NCBI GenBank assembly: GCA_049366695.1
Contig: JBMNCR010000088.1
Location: 1-34,298, forward strand
Source of the DNA: JBMNCR01 sp049366695
GTDB taxonomy: Bacteria > Bacillota > Clostridia > Eubacteriales > Alkalibacteraceae
Direction of reading: 5' to 3'
Length of the DNA: 34,298 bases
Positions within the stretch are counted from its first letter, which is position 1, and each line of letters opens with the position of its first letter. A model generated the notes under the pieces. The model saw only the letters and a list, made by a program, of their open reading frames with translations, made no database searches and had not been told where the DNA came from. Below, piece by piece: positions 24,148 to 32,403 of the stretch. The translations under genes were made by a program, and so were the position numbers.

Positions 24148-24544
24148 TCTTATTTAATATATATTCTGCTTTTTATATCCCAAACCGAAATTTTTGCTTC
24201 ATTATACATGACATTCCCCTGAACAGTTGTTCAAAAATAGCAATAATCACTAAAATATTTTTAAAGGCTTTATTTTTATGTATTATATATCTTACAATGA
24301 TATTTACAAATCTCTGTAGAAAAAATTTTGTTCAAAGTAAAATACTATCTAGTGCAGATATGCGTATTAATAATATGCATATCTCAATTTTACAACTAAT
24401 TTTTGGGTTGTTTTTTTATTCTATTACATTGTTTTACTATACTTGTAATGTATACTTGATACACCTTCTTTGGTGTGATAAAATTAGAACAAAATTTTAC
24501 TTTAAAAAGTATTTATTAAATAAATAATTAAGCAAGGTGATAAT
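24143..24544. other. Intergenic region before apgM with two palindromic sites
   Basis: About 400 bases without a supported gene. It contains a perfect 14-base palindrome TGAACAGTTGTTCA (24220-24233) and an inverted repeat at 24356-24384 with 14-base arms (one mismatch) around a single central base. Both could bind a dimeric regulator. A frame of 76 codons across 24297-24527 has no ribosome binding site and is not called. Confidence 0.5.
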
Positions 24545-25756
24545 ATGAAATATATAATAGTATTAGTTGATGGCATGGGAGATTATGAAATTGAATCTCT
24601 TAATAATAAAACTCCATTAGATGTCGCAAATATTCCTTCAATAAACAAATTAGCTCAAAAGGGCGAAGTAGGTCTAGTTCAAACTATACCTGAAGGAATG
24701 CAACCAGGAAGTGATACTGCAAATTTATCTGTTATGGGTTACCCTCCAGAAATCTATCATACTGGTCGTTCACCCCTTGAAGCTGCTAGCATGGGCATTA
24801 ACCTAACTGATACTGATATTACATTTAGATGTAATTTAGTAACACTTACAGATAAAGAACACTATAATCAAAAAACAATCATTGATCACTCTTCTGGCGA
24901 TATTACTACAGAAGAATCCACACAATTAATATTAGATATAAAAAATGAACTTGAGACAGAATTCATTAAATATTATCATGGGGTAAGTTATAGACACTTA
25001 ATCGTTTGGGAACATGGTCCTTTTGATTATAATCTAACTCCGCCTCATGATGTACTGGGACAAAAAATTGCATCCCACTTGCCAAAAGGACCATACAAAG
25101 ATATCATTTATAATATGATGAAGAAATCCTTCGAACTTTTAGAAAATCATCCAATAAATAATCTTAGAAAAGAAAAAGGGTTAAATCCAGCAAACTCAAT
25201 CTGGATTTGGGGTGAAGGAAAGAAACCAAAATTAGATTCATTTAAAGATAAATTCGGTTTAAATGGTTCCGTAATTTCTGCTGTTGATTTAATTCATGGT
25301 ATAGGCGTTCTTTCTGGTTTAAAACCTATTAAAGTTAAAGGCGCTACAGGAACATTACACACAAACTTTGATGGCAAAGGACAAGCTGCAATAAAAGCGT
25401 TGTTAGAAGGCGATGATTTTGTTTATTTACATTTAGAAGCTCCGGATGAATGCGGTCATCAAGGGGATTTAAATGGTAAAATAAAATCTATAGAATTAAT
25501 TGATACAAAGATAGTGAAACCAATTATAAATGCCATGAAAAGTGCTAAAGAAGAATATCGTATGCTTATATTACCTGATCACAGAACTCCAATCAAAGCA
25601 AGAACCCATACTTCAGATCCAGTACCATTTGTGTTATATGACAGCCGTATTAATACGAATAAACCAGAAAATAAATTTTCTGAAAGATCTGCATCAAATT
25701 CAAAAATTTTTTTCGATGCTGGATATAAATTAACCAATTATTTCTTAGAGAAGTAA
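24545..25756 (+). CDS. apgM: 2,3-bisphosphoglycerate-independent phosphoglycerate mutase, archaeal type (ApgM)
   Basis: A member of the alkaline phosphatase superfamily converting 3-phosphoglycerate to 2-phosphoglycerate. In 403 residues it shows the metal motif VDGMGD (Asp9), the phosphoserine site GSDTAN (Ser56), the long insertion domain, LEAPDECGHQGD and LPDHRTPIKARTHTSDPVPF with metal-binding Asp and His. AAGGTGA precedes the ATG. COG3635 members have also been proposed as homoserine kinase substitutes near threonine genes; here a true ThrB lies 5 kb away, so the mutase role is the simpler reading. Confidence 0.93.
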   Translation: MKYIIVLVDGMGDYEIESLNNKTPLDVANIPSINKLAQKGEVGLVQTIPEGMQPGSDTANLSVMGYPPEIYHTGRSPLEAASMGINLTDTDITFRCNLVTLTDKEHYNQKTIIDHSSGDITTEESTQLILDIKNELETEFIKYYHGVSYRHLIVWEHGPFDYNLTPPHDVLGQKIASHLPKGPYKDIIYNMMKKSFELLENHPINNLRKEKGLNPANSIWIWGEGKKPKLDSFKDKFGLNGSVISAVDLIHGIGVLSGLKPIKVKGATGTLHTNFDGKGQAAIKALLEGDDFVYLHLEAPDECGHQGDLNGKIKSIELIDTKIVKPIINAMKSAKEEYRMLILPDHRTPIKARTHTSDPVPFVLYDSRINTNKPENKFSERSASNSKIFFDAGYKLTNYFLEK

Positions 25757-25764
25757 TTGGTTAA
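25730..25764 (+). other. 11-bp hairpin across the apgM stop codon
   Basis: Bases 25730-25740 pair perfectly with 25754-25764, placing the stop codon in the right arm. No U tract follows. It may stabilise the transcript end or help termination together with the repeats downstream. Confidence 0.4.
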
Positions 25765-25791
25765 ACGATGGTTCAATGATAGCTCAAATAC

Positions 25792-25975
25792 CATTCAGAG
25801 CGCAGCGAAGAATCTTATTCCCTAATAATTACTATGTACATTCCTTTTCTCGTCAGCTTATCATCGCTACTAACAAACCAAAGTCAAAAGACTATTATCG
25901 CATCCCTCTAGGGTCATAGATCCTTCGTCGCAAGCTCCTCTGGATGACATTTATATAAGTGGATTATAATATCAT
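25792..25975. repeat. REP-like repeat, copy 1
   Basis: About 183 bases, more GC-rich than the surroundings. The left end (CATTCAGAGCGCAGCGAAGA, continuing to 25815) and the reverse complement of the right end (25911-25949) are related, so the element has imperfect inverted ends of the kind found in intergenic REP/BIME units. It is about 90 percent like copy 2, which starts 196 bases later. No transposase is present. Confidence 0.8.
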
Positions 25976-25987
25976 CTAAAGAAGTAT

Positions 25988-26170
25988 TATTCAAAGTGCA
26001 GCGAAGAATCTTATTCCCTAGTAATTACTTTGTACATTCCTTTTCTCGTCAGCTTATCATCGCTATAAAAGACTAAAGTCAAAAGACTATTATCGCATCC
26101 CTATTGGGTCACAGATCCTTCGTCGCAAGCTCCTCTGGATGACATTTATATGAGTGGATTATAATATCAT
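25988..26170. repeat. REP-like repeat, copy 2
   Basis: Second copy in the same orientation, with GCAGCGAAGAATC at 25998 matching 25802 in copy 1. Substitutions and small indels fall mainly in the middle (around 26064-26072) and near the GGGTCA segment; the ends are better kept. The intervening 13 bases are unrelated. Confidence 0.8.
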
Positions 26171-26501
26171 ATTTTTTACTAAAAATATTGAAACCATTAA
26201 TTCTGAGAGCTATCTATTTATAACTTTTTTCATATCTTGATTTTCAGTATAGAATAATTGACTTGTATATAAAATATTAATATTTTCACAAGATTGCCTC
26301 TTGTTTTAGTATAGTGAAAAGTATTAACTTATTATTCATTATCTTTTGTATTGTCTATTTCAGTATATTTCACAATAAAATCAATACTACCCCCATGTGA
26401 TAATTAGACATTATTACGTGATAAATAACCTTTTTGTAAATAAAGTAAGCAAGGCTCAAGAGGTATTCACTAAATATCTGTTCTTTTACTATTGACATAA
26501 T

Positions 26502-26558
26502 AAAAAACTCCTTTTGATTAAATTCATATCTGAATTTTTGCCAAAAAGAAGTTTTTTT
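26502..26558 (-). terminator. Terminator of the hom-lysC operon
   Basis: Outer arms 26502-26515 and 26543-26558 (T/A-rich with a central CTT/AGG-type core) and an inner AATTC/GAATT stem form a long hairpin. Read leftward it ends in a T run. It lies about 65 bases beyond the lysC stop. Confidence 0.65.
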
Positions 26559-26620
26559 CACCAAATAAATAATATTTGTTACACTACTTATTTCAACTAT
26601 TACTCAACTATTATTTAATA

Positions 26621-27091
26621 CTACATATCGAACTTTTTATGCATATATTTCATAGCTTCATTACCTTTTTCTTTATCTATTATACATGAAATTTTGATCT
26701 CAGAAGTACTTATCATTTGAATATTTACACCTATTTCATATAACGCTTCAAAAAATTTGGAAGCTACTTCTGCATTTGTCACTACACCTGTACCTACCAC
26801 AGAAAGTTTTGCTACTCCTTTATCATATAATACTTTTTGAGCATCAACATCAAAAGCAAATTTTTGTGCAATCTCAACAGCATTCTGTAATTCATCCAAT
26901 GCAACAGTAAAAGTAATATCATTTACACCATCTCTTGTAATATTTTGCACTATCATATCCACATGAACGTCTGCACTAGCTAACGAACTAAATAAATTAA
27001 AAGCAATACCTGGTTTATCCGGCACTTCTAATACAGATATTTTTGCAATATTTTCATCTAAAGAAATACCTCTTATTAAAACTTTTTCCAT
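26621..27091 (-). CDS. lysC: Predicted in-frame beta subunit of aspartate kinase (internal start)
   Basis: Codon 247 of lysC is ATG (27089-27091) and is preceded on the minus strand by GAGGAGG (27100-27106) with 8 bases spacing, an ideal ribosome binding site inside the gene. The product of 156 residues would consist of the two ACT domains. Bacillus-type aspartokinases are known alpha2beta2 enzymes made this way. The start is predicted only from sequence. Confidence 0.65.
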   Translation of the reverse strand: MEKVLIRGISLDENIAKISVLEVPDKPGIAFNLFSSLASADVHVDMIVQNITRDGVNDITFTVALDELQNAVEIAQKFAFDVDAQKVLYDKGVAKLSVVGTGVVTNAEVASKFFEALYEIGVNIQMISTSEIKISCIIDKEKGNEAMKYMHKKFDM

Positions 27092-27829
27092 ACTTACTAC
27101 CTCCTCTATTATTGTTCCTTCATTGTCATTAAAACTAGATCTTACTTCCAAGTTAACTTTAAATTTTTCAGCTAGCTCCACAGCTCTTGGATGTAACACC
27201 TTAGCTCCTAAGCTAGCCAGCTCTAATACTTCTTTATAAGATATTTCAGAAATTAATTTTGCATCGTATACTATTCTAGGATCAGCAGTATAAACACCAT
27301 CTACATCGGTAAATATCTGACATTTCACTGCATTTAATGATGCTGCAAGAGCTACCGCAGTGGTATCTGAACCACCTCTGCCTAATGTAGTAATATCTTG
27401 TTCTATATTAACTCCTTGAAATCCTGCAACTATAACAATTTTATCTTCATCAAGTTCATTGATTATTCTTGTAGTATCTATTTTATCAATTCTAGCCTTA
27501 CTATGCCGATTTGATGTAATTATACCACATTGAGATCCCGTTAAAGAGATTACATCATATCCCATACTTTTGATTGCTATTGCTAACAATGCGATAGATA
27601 TCTGCTCTCCAGTGGATAGTAACATATCCATTTCTCTTTCTGGTGGCTTCTCATTTAAACTATATGCCATATGAACTAAATCATCTGTAGTATCTCCCAT
27701 AGCAGAAACAACAACTATTACATTTTTACCTAACTCTTTTGTTTTTATTACTCTTTTTGCGACATTTAAAATCTTTTCAATATCACCTACACTGCTGCCA
27801 CCGTATTTTTGTACAATTAATTCTTTCAT
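26621..27829 (-). CDS. lysC: Aspartate kinase with C-terminal ACT domains
   Basis: Aspartate kinase phosphorylates aspartate, the entry step to lysine, methionine and threonine. The protein has 402 residues. The kinase domain starts QKYGGSSVGD (7-16) and has GRGGSDTTAVALAA and FTDVDGVYTADPR. From about residue 247 two ACT domains follow, which bind feedback amino acids. GGGGGGAAGG precedes the ATG. It is 14 bases after hom. An internal start with its own ribosome binding site at codon 247 would give a separate beta subunit, listed separately. Confidence 0.96.
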   Translation of the reverse strand: MKELIVQKYGGSSVGDIEKILNVAKRVIKTKELGKNVIVVVSAMGDTTDDLVHMAYSLNEKPPEREMDMLLSTGEQISIALLAIAIKSMGYDVISLTGSQCGIITSNRHSKARIDKIDTTRIINELDEDKIVIVAGFQGVNIEQDITTLGRGGSDTTAVALAASLNAVKCQIFTDVDGVYTADPRIVYDAKLISEISYKEVLELASLGAKVLHPRAVELAEKFKVNLEVRSSFNDNEGTIIEEVVSMEKVLIRGISLDENIAKISVLEVPDKPGIAFNLFSSLASADVHVDMIVQNITRDGVNDITFTVALDELQNAVEIAQKFAFDVDAQKVLYDKGVAKLSVVGTGVVTNAEVASKFFEALYEIGVNIQMISTSEIKISCIIDKEKGNEAMKYMHKKFDM

Positions 27830-27843
27830 CCTTCCCCCCGAGT

Positions 27844-29076
27844 CTAACTATATATTCTAGCATAAAAAACACTTATTTTTGCGTCTTCTAGTTTAACAAC
27901 TAATTCATTGAATACTTCTGCATTTATTTTTTCAGTTATAACAATAAAATTACTACTATTGAATATTATTTTTTTCTTTTTTGAATATTCATCAATTAAA
28001 TCAATTATATTAACAAAATCATTATGATCATTTATATCTGCTCTTAAATAATATTTACCGCTAAATTCAGATACTCCTGAATAAGTTAGTTCTTTTTCTA
28101 ATAAGACCTCTTGATTTTTAAAGTCATTATTTATTATATATAATAAATCCCCTACAACTGCATTTGCAGTAGCATTTTTTCCTGCCCCTTTACCATAAAA
28201 TTGCAATTCTCCTATTATGTTTCCATTAAGAGAAACAATATTATATTCCTCATTTACATTACTCATTATATTTTTTATAGACAGTAGTACTGGTTCTACA
28301 GTTGCATAGTATTTGTGTCCATTTATCTTTGAATGTGCTAAATACTTTAACACAAAACCTAAATCCTTAAACATATCTATATCAAATTTTTTAACACCTT
28401 TTATTCCTCTTCTATACATATTTTTATCTTTAAGGTGACTTCCATAAGCCATTGAAGATAAGATAGACAACTTTCTTGACATATCATACCCCTCTATATC
28501 AGCTGTTGGATCTGCTTCAGCAAAACCCATATCCTGTGCTTTTTTTAAAGTATCTTTAAAACTCCAACCTTCTTCAGTCATTTTAGTTAAAATGAAGTTT
28601 GTAGTACCGTTGAGTATTCCCTTTATTTCATCAATTTGATTAATTCTTAGAGTCTGATTAAGTGAAGTAATAATAGGAATACCACCTCCAACACTTGCTT
28701 CAAATAAAAAGCTTACATTATTTTCCTTAGCAGTATTAATGAGTTTATCCATATGCTCCGATACAACTTCTTTATTTGCTGTAATCACATTTTTCCCTTT
28801 TTTCATGGCTTGTAGCATATATGAATATTCCGGTTCCATACCTCCCATTACAAATATAACAACTTCAATTTCATTGTCTTCTAATATTTCATTATAATCT
28901 TCTACTAATAAATTTATGGGAATATCGATATTCCTCTTTTTCTTAATGTCTCTCACCAATACCTTTGTAATTAATGCTTCCTCTTTTGAATTAGCAAAAT
29001 AATTACCTTTTTGATGGTTTATTATCTCATACACTCCAGAACCTACAGTTCCAAGCCCTAATAGTCCAATTTTCAA
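27844..29076 (-). CDS. hom: Homoserine dehydrogenase with ACT domain
   Basis: Reduces aspartate semialdehyde to homoserine with NAD(P)H, the branch towards threonine and methionine. The 410-residue protein has the nucleotide loop GLLGLGTVGSGVYE (4-17), the catalytic region KGILNGTTNFILTKM and FAEADPTADIEGYDMSRKL, and a C-terminal ACT-like domain (about 335-410) for feedback control. It starts with TTG, with AGGTGG ahead of it. It is the first gene of the minus-strand pair with lysC and divergent from thrC. Confidence 0.96.
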   Translation of the reverse strand: MKIGLLGLGTVGSGVYEIINHQKGNYFANSKEEALITKVLVRDIKKKRNIDIPINLLVEDYNEILEDNEIEVVIFVMGGMEPEYSYMLQAMKKGKNVITANKEVVSEHMDKLINTAKENNVSFLFEASVGGGIPIITSLNQTLRINQIDEIKGILNGTTNFILTKMTEEGWSFKDTLKKAQDMGFAEADPTADIEGYDMSRKLSILSSMAYGSHLKDKNMYRRGIKGVKKFDIDMFKDLGFVLKYLAHSKINGHKYYATVEPVLLSIKNIMSNVNEEYNIVSLNGNIIGELQFYGKGAGKNATANAVVGDLLYIINNDFKNQEVLLEKELTYSGVSEFSGKYYLRADINDHNDFVNIIDLIDEYSKKKKIIFNSSNFIVITEKINAEVFNELVVKLEDAKISVFYARIYS

Positions 29077-29127
29077 AGTTACACCACCTATTTTTTTGTA
29101 TTTATAATAAAAACACTTGTTTTTTTA

Positions 29128-29157
29128 TTGAAAACATTTTATCATATAATGTATAAT
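29128..29157 (+). promoter_or_regulatory. Sigma-A promoter of thrC-thrB-ACT operon
   Basis: TTGAAA and TATAAT are separated by 18 bases, start expected near 29164. An imperfect inverted repeat (29106-29129) touches the -35 box in this 116-base divergent region and could be a site for a threonine regulator. No T-box leader is seen. Confidence 0.6.
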
Positions 29158-29192
29158 ATGACAATAATAATTTTAATGGAGGTTTAAATTAA

Positions 29193-30674
29193 ATGGTAAT
29201 CAAATATGAAAGCACTAGATCGAAAACAACAGTATCTTCTTCCAAGGCTATTTTAAAGGGCATATCGGATGAAGGAGGATTGTTCGTTCCACAGTCTATC
29301 CCGAATATAGATATTTCTACTATAACCGATATGAGCTACACTAAGCTCTGTTATCATATACTTTCAAAGTTTTTAAGTGACTTTAACAAAAATAATCTTA
29401 TGGAAATTGTTACAAAATCATATGATAACAAATTTAACACAAATGACGTTACTCCTGTAGTAAAAATAAACAATAATTATTTTTTAGAATTATTTCATGG
29501 TCCGACACTAGCATTTAAAGATGTAGCACTAAGCATCTTGCCTCACTTACTTATTGAGTCATCAAATATTCAAAATGTAATGGATGAAATTGTAATATTA
29601 ACAGCAACATCAGGGGATACAGGCAAAGCTGCTTTAGAAGGATTTACAAATGTTAATAAAACAAAAATAATAGTTTTTTATCCTTCAGAAGGAGTTAGTG
29701 AAATCCAAAAGAAACAAATGATTTCTCAAGAAGGAAACAATGTATATGTAATAGGCATAAACGGAAACTTTGATGATGCTCAAAATGGTGTAAAAGAAAT
29801 TTTTAATGATAAAGTATTCAAAGAACAGTTAAAGAATAATAACATAGTATTATCTTCAGCTAATTCCATAAATATTGGTAGGTTATTACCACAAATAGTT
29901 TATTATTTTTCTTCATATATCCAACTTATTAATAATAATACTATTAAGTTACATGATAAAGTAAATTTTACAGTACCTACAGGCAACTTCGGTAATATTT
30001 TAGCTGGATATTATGCAAAAGAAATGGGACTTCCTATCAATAAACTCATATGTGCTTCTAATACAAATAACGTACTTTATGATTTTTTTAAAACAGGAAC
30101 TTATAATAAAAATAGAGATTTTATTAAAACCATGTCCCCCTCTATGGATATACTCATTTCCAGTAATTTTGAAAGATTATTATATCATATGAGTAATGGA
30201 GACAAAAACTTAATAAATAATCTTATGAATCAATTAATTAGCAAGGGTTCATACAATATTTCTAAAGAAATTAAAGAAAATATTGATAAGTTATTCTACG
30301 GAAGTTTTTGTGATGAAAAAGAAACTTCATCTACAATAAAAGAAGTTTACAACAAATATAACTATGTAATTGATACTCATACTGCTGTTGCTTACAAAGC
30401 TTGTAAGGATTATTTAAAAGAAACAAATGACATTACCCCTAATATAATACTTTCTACTGCTAGTCCTTTTAAGTTTACAAAATCAGTCTATGAATCAATA
30501 TTTGGATCAATAGAACTAGATGAATATTCATTAATAAATGAACTTTCCCAAAATTGTGCTATTGAAATTCCTGAAAATATAAAAACATTAAAAGGTTCTA
30601 AAATATTGCACAAAGATATTATCAATAAGAATAAAATGAAATCTTATATCGAAAATATATTATCACAGGATTAA
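29193..30674 (+). CDS. thrC: Threonine synthase
   Basis: Turns O-phosphohomoserine into threonine with PLP. The 493-residue protein is of the long ThrC type. The cofactor lysine is Lys109 in FHGPTLAFKD (101-110); TATSGDTGKAALEGF binds the phosphate, and VPTGNFGNILAGYYAK is also characteristic. The ATG has GGAGG 10 bases upstream. The stop is 4 bases from the thrB start, so the genes are coupled. Confidence 0.96.
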   Translation: MVIKYESTRSKTTVSSSKAILKGISDEGGLFVPQSIPNIDISTITDMSYTKLCYHILSKFLSDFNKNNLMEIVTKSYDNKFNTNDVTPVVKINNNYFLELFHGPTLAFKDVALSILPHLLIESSNIQNVMDEIVILTATSGDTGKAALEGFTNVNKTKIIVFYPSEGVSEIQKKQMISQEGNNVYVIGINGNFDDAQNGVKEIFNDKVFKEQLKNNNIVLSSANSINIGRLLPQIVYYFSSYIQLINNNTIKLHDKVNFTVPTGNFGNILAGYYAKEMGLPINKLICASNTNNVLYDFFKTGTYNKNRDFIKTMSPSMDILISSNFERLLYHMSNGDKNLINNLMNQLISKGSYNISKEIKENIDKLFYGSFCDEKETSSTIKEVYNKYNYVIDTHTAVAYKACKDYLKETNDITPNIILSTASPFKFTKSVYESIFGSIELDEYSLINELSQNCAIEIPENIKTLKGSKILHKDIINKNKMKSYIENILSQD

Positions 30675-30678
30675 GTTA

Positions 30679-31569
30679 ATGTATAAAATAAGTGTGCCAG
30701 CAACAACTGCAAACTTAGGACCTGGATTTGATTGTTTCGGACTAGCATTAGATATATATAATAATTTTTATTTAAGTGAAAGTGAATACCTTCGTATAGA
30801 AGGATGCGAAAAAAAATATTGCAATGAAAATAACTTAGTATATAAATCAGCAATAACAGTATTTAAACAGCATTTTGGTAGATCAAATTTTCCAAAAGGT
30901 ATGTACATAAAATTTGATAGTAACATACCTATAAGTAGAGGCTTAGGAAGTAGTGCAACATCCATAATAGCAGGAGTTTTAGGAGCAAACTTATTATTAA
31001 ATCAGCCTTTTTCACAAAAAGAATTATTTAAAATAGCTGTAGATATCGAAGGACATTCAGATAATATTGCTTCTGCTTTATTTGGTGGATTAACAGTATC
31101 AAAAAGAGTTGATACTGAAGTTTATTATAAAAAATTGCACGTACATCATAAATATGGTTTTTATATATTAATACCAAATTTTGAATTATCAACAAAAAAA
31201 TCACGATCATTTATTCCTAGTACAATAAATTTTGAAGATGCAGCGTCTAATACTGCCAATGCATCTTTGATGCTACTATCACTTAAGGATGGAGATAGCC
31301 ATTTATTAAGACTAGTCTCAAAAGATTTACTACATGAACCATATAGAAAAGTGCTAATAAAAAATTATGAAAAATTACGACAATTTAGTTTTAACAATGG
31401 AGCTCTAGCATGTCAAATAAGCGGTGCAGGACCGAGTATATTATGTATAACAGAGAATTGTAAAAATTTTAAAGAAAAAATGGAAGATTGCCTTAAATTA
31501 TTAGATGACTCCTGGCAAATAAAATATCTAGGTATAAACTATTCTGGAACAACATACGAAAAAGTATAG
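30679..31569 (+). CDS. thrB: Homoserine kinase
   Basis: A GHMP kinase making O-phosphohomoserine, the substrate of ThrC. In 296 residues it has PATTANLGPGFDCFGLAL at the start (5-22), the ATP loop PISRGLGSSAT, and the C-terminal ISGAGPSILCI motif. It follows thrC after 4 bases and is 12 bases ahead of the ACT protein gene. Confidence 0.96.
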   Translation: MYKISVPATTANLGPGFDCFGLALDIYNNFYLSESEYLRIEGCEKKYCNENNLVYKSAITVFKQHFGRSNFPKGMYIKFDSNIPISRGLGSSATSIIAGVLGANLLLNQPFSQKELFKIAVDIEGHSDNIASALFGGLTVSKRVDTEVYYKKLHVHHKYGFYILIPNFELSTKKSRSFIPSTINFEDAASNTANASLMLLSLKDGDSHLLRLVSKDLLHEPYRKVLIKNYEKLRQFSFNNGALACQISGAGPSILCITENCKNFKEKMEDCLKLLDDSWQIKYLGINYSGTTYEKV

Positions 31570-31581
31570 AGAGGTATAATA

Positions 31582-32016
31582 ATGCTAACAAAATATTTAA
31601 TTGTAAGTAAAGAAATACTACCGGATTACTATGACAAAGTCATTGAAGCAAGAAAACTGATAGAAAGTGGTAAAGTTAAAGCTGTAAGTGAAGCAGTAAA
31701 AAAAGTAGGTATTAGTAGAAGTACATACTACAAATATAAGGATTACATATTTAATCCTTCTGCAAATTTTGGTAGAAAAGCAACTTTTTCTTTTATCTTA
31801 GATCATAAAAAAGGAATTCTATCTAATCTATTAAATATTATTGCAGATAAAAAAGGAAATGTATTAACTATTAATCAAGATATTCCAATCAACGATAATG
31901 CAATATTAACTATTACCTTAGATGTCCTTGATTTATTCATAACAATTGAACAATTATTATGTGATCTATCTGAGATTGACGGTGTAAGTTCAGTAAGACT
32001 TATAGCTATTGAGTAA
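31582..32016 (+). CDS. UPF0735 ACT domain protein (ThrR/PheB-like regulator)
   Basis: A 144-residue protein with an N-terminal helix-turn-helix-like segment (AVSEAVKKVGISRSTYYKYKD, about 35-55, shown only in part) and a C-terminal ACT domain (about 68-144) that likely binds an amino acid. A Bacillus relative of this UPF0735 family has been reported as a threonine-biosynthesis regulator (ThrR). Being third in the thrC-thrB operon, it is a good candidate to control the divergent hom-lysC and thrC-thrB promoters in response to threonine. GAGGT precedes the ATG. Function inferred. Confidence 0.88.
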   Translation: MLTKYLIVSKEILPDYYDKVIEARKLIESGKVKAVSEAVKKVGISRSTYYKYKDYIFNPSANFGRKATFSFILDHKKGILSNLLNIIADKKGNVLTINQDIPINDNAILTITLDVLDLFITIEQLLCDLSEIDGVSSVRLIAIE

Positions 32017-32138
32017 TTAAATTAGGGAGTATATTACCTATAATACATACTTTGTAGTACATAGTTTAAATTTTAAGAATATCTTCCTAGTAAATTACTA
32101 AAAATAATACTTAGTAATTGCTGATTGGAGGAATATCA

Positions 32139-32357
32139 TTGAAAAAAAATATGGGTATAATCGACGCGTACGCCAGACTTACCTGTGGTCTAACAATGTT
32201 TGGTATCGGAATATGTAGAAAATCAAAATGCATGATAACTTTAGGAGCTATGAAGACTGCTGAAGGTATTACTTGTTTTTGTCCAATTTATTATTTAATG
32301 GGAATGTCTACTAGGAAAAGAGATAATATCATTGGTCTTCTAAAAGAATTAAAATAA
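32139..32357 (+). CDS. DUF2892 (YgaP-type membrane domain) protein
   Basis: A small 72-residue protein of the DUF2892 type, which usually forms two membrane hairpin segments. It starts with TTG at 32139, backed by GGAGG 8 bases upstream; the sequence opens MKKNMGIIDAYARLTCG, a family signature, and has ITCFCPIYYLMG near residue 45-56. There is no fused rhodanese domain. It stands alone ahead of a bidirectional terminator. Role unknown. Confidence 0.85.
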   Translation: MKKNMGIIDAYARLTCGLTMFGIGICRKSKCMITLGAMKTAEGITCFCPIYYLMGMSTRKRDNIIGLLKELK

Positions 32358-32360
32358 AAA

Positions 32361-32390
32361 AAAATCGGATGTTTTTCATCCGATTTTTTG
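32361..32390. terminator. Bidirectional terminator between DUF2892 and amt genes
   Basis: AAAATCGGATG, a T5 loop and its complement form an 11-bp stem followed by six T; on the minus strand it is followed by a T run too. It serves both convergent genes. Confidence 0.9.
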
Positions 32391-32403
32391 TTATTTATTT
32401 TTT

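Larger units (their letters stand above)
25757..26620. other. Long non-coding gap with repeats between apgM and lysC
   Basis: 864 bases without a supported gene. The first half holds two copies of a 180-bp REP-like repeat. The second half is AT-rich with the lysC terminator at 26502-26558. A 64-codon minus-strand frame at 26370-26564 overlaps that terminator and is not called. Confidence 0.7.

Noticed and set aside
24297..24527. 76-codon plus-strand frame
   Set aside because: No ribosome binding site, low-complexity hydrophobic composition, and it runs through an inverted repeat. Likely chance in AT-rich DNA.
24545..25756. ApgM as homoserine kinase
   Set aside because: COG3635 proteins have been suggested for this role, but a genuine GHMP homoserine kinase is in the thr operon here.
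25792..26170. CRISPR-like or tandem repeat array
   Set aside because: There are only two copies of about 180 bases with inverted ends; no short repeats with unique spacers and no cas genes.
26370..26564. 64-codon minus-strand frame
   Set aside because: It overlaps the lysC terminator hairpin, lacks a ribosome binding site and has no recognisable domain.
29077..29192. T-box riboswitch before thrC or hom
   Set aside because: The gap is too short and no T-box sequence or terminator/antiterminator pair was found.
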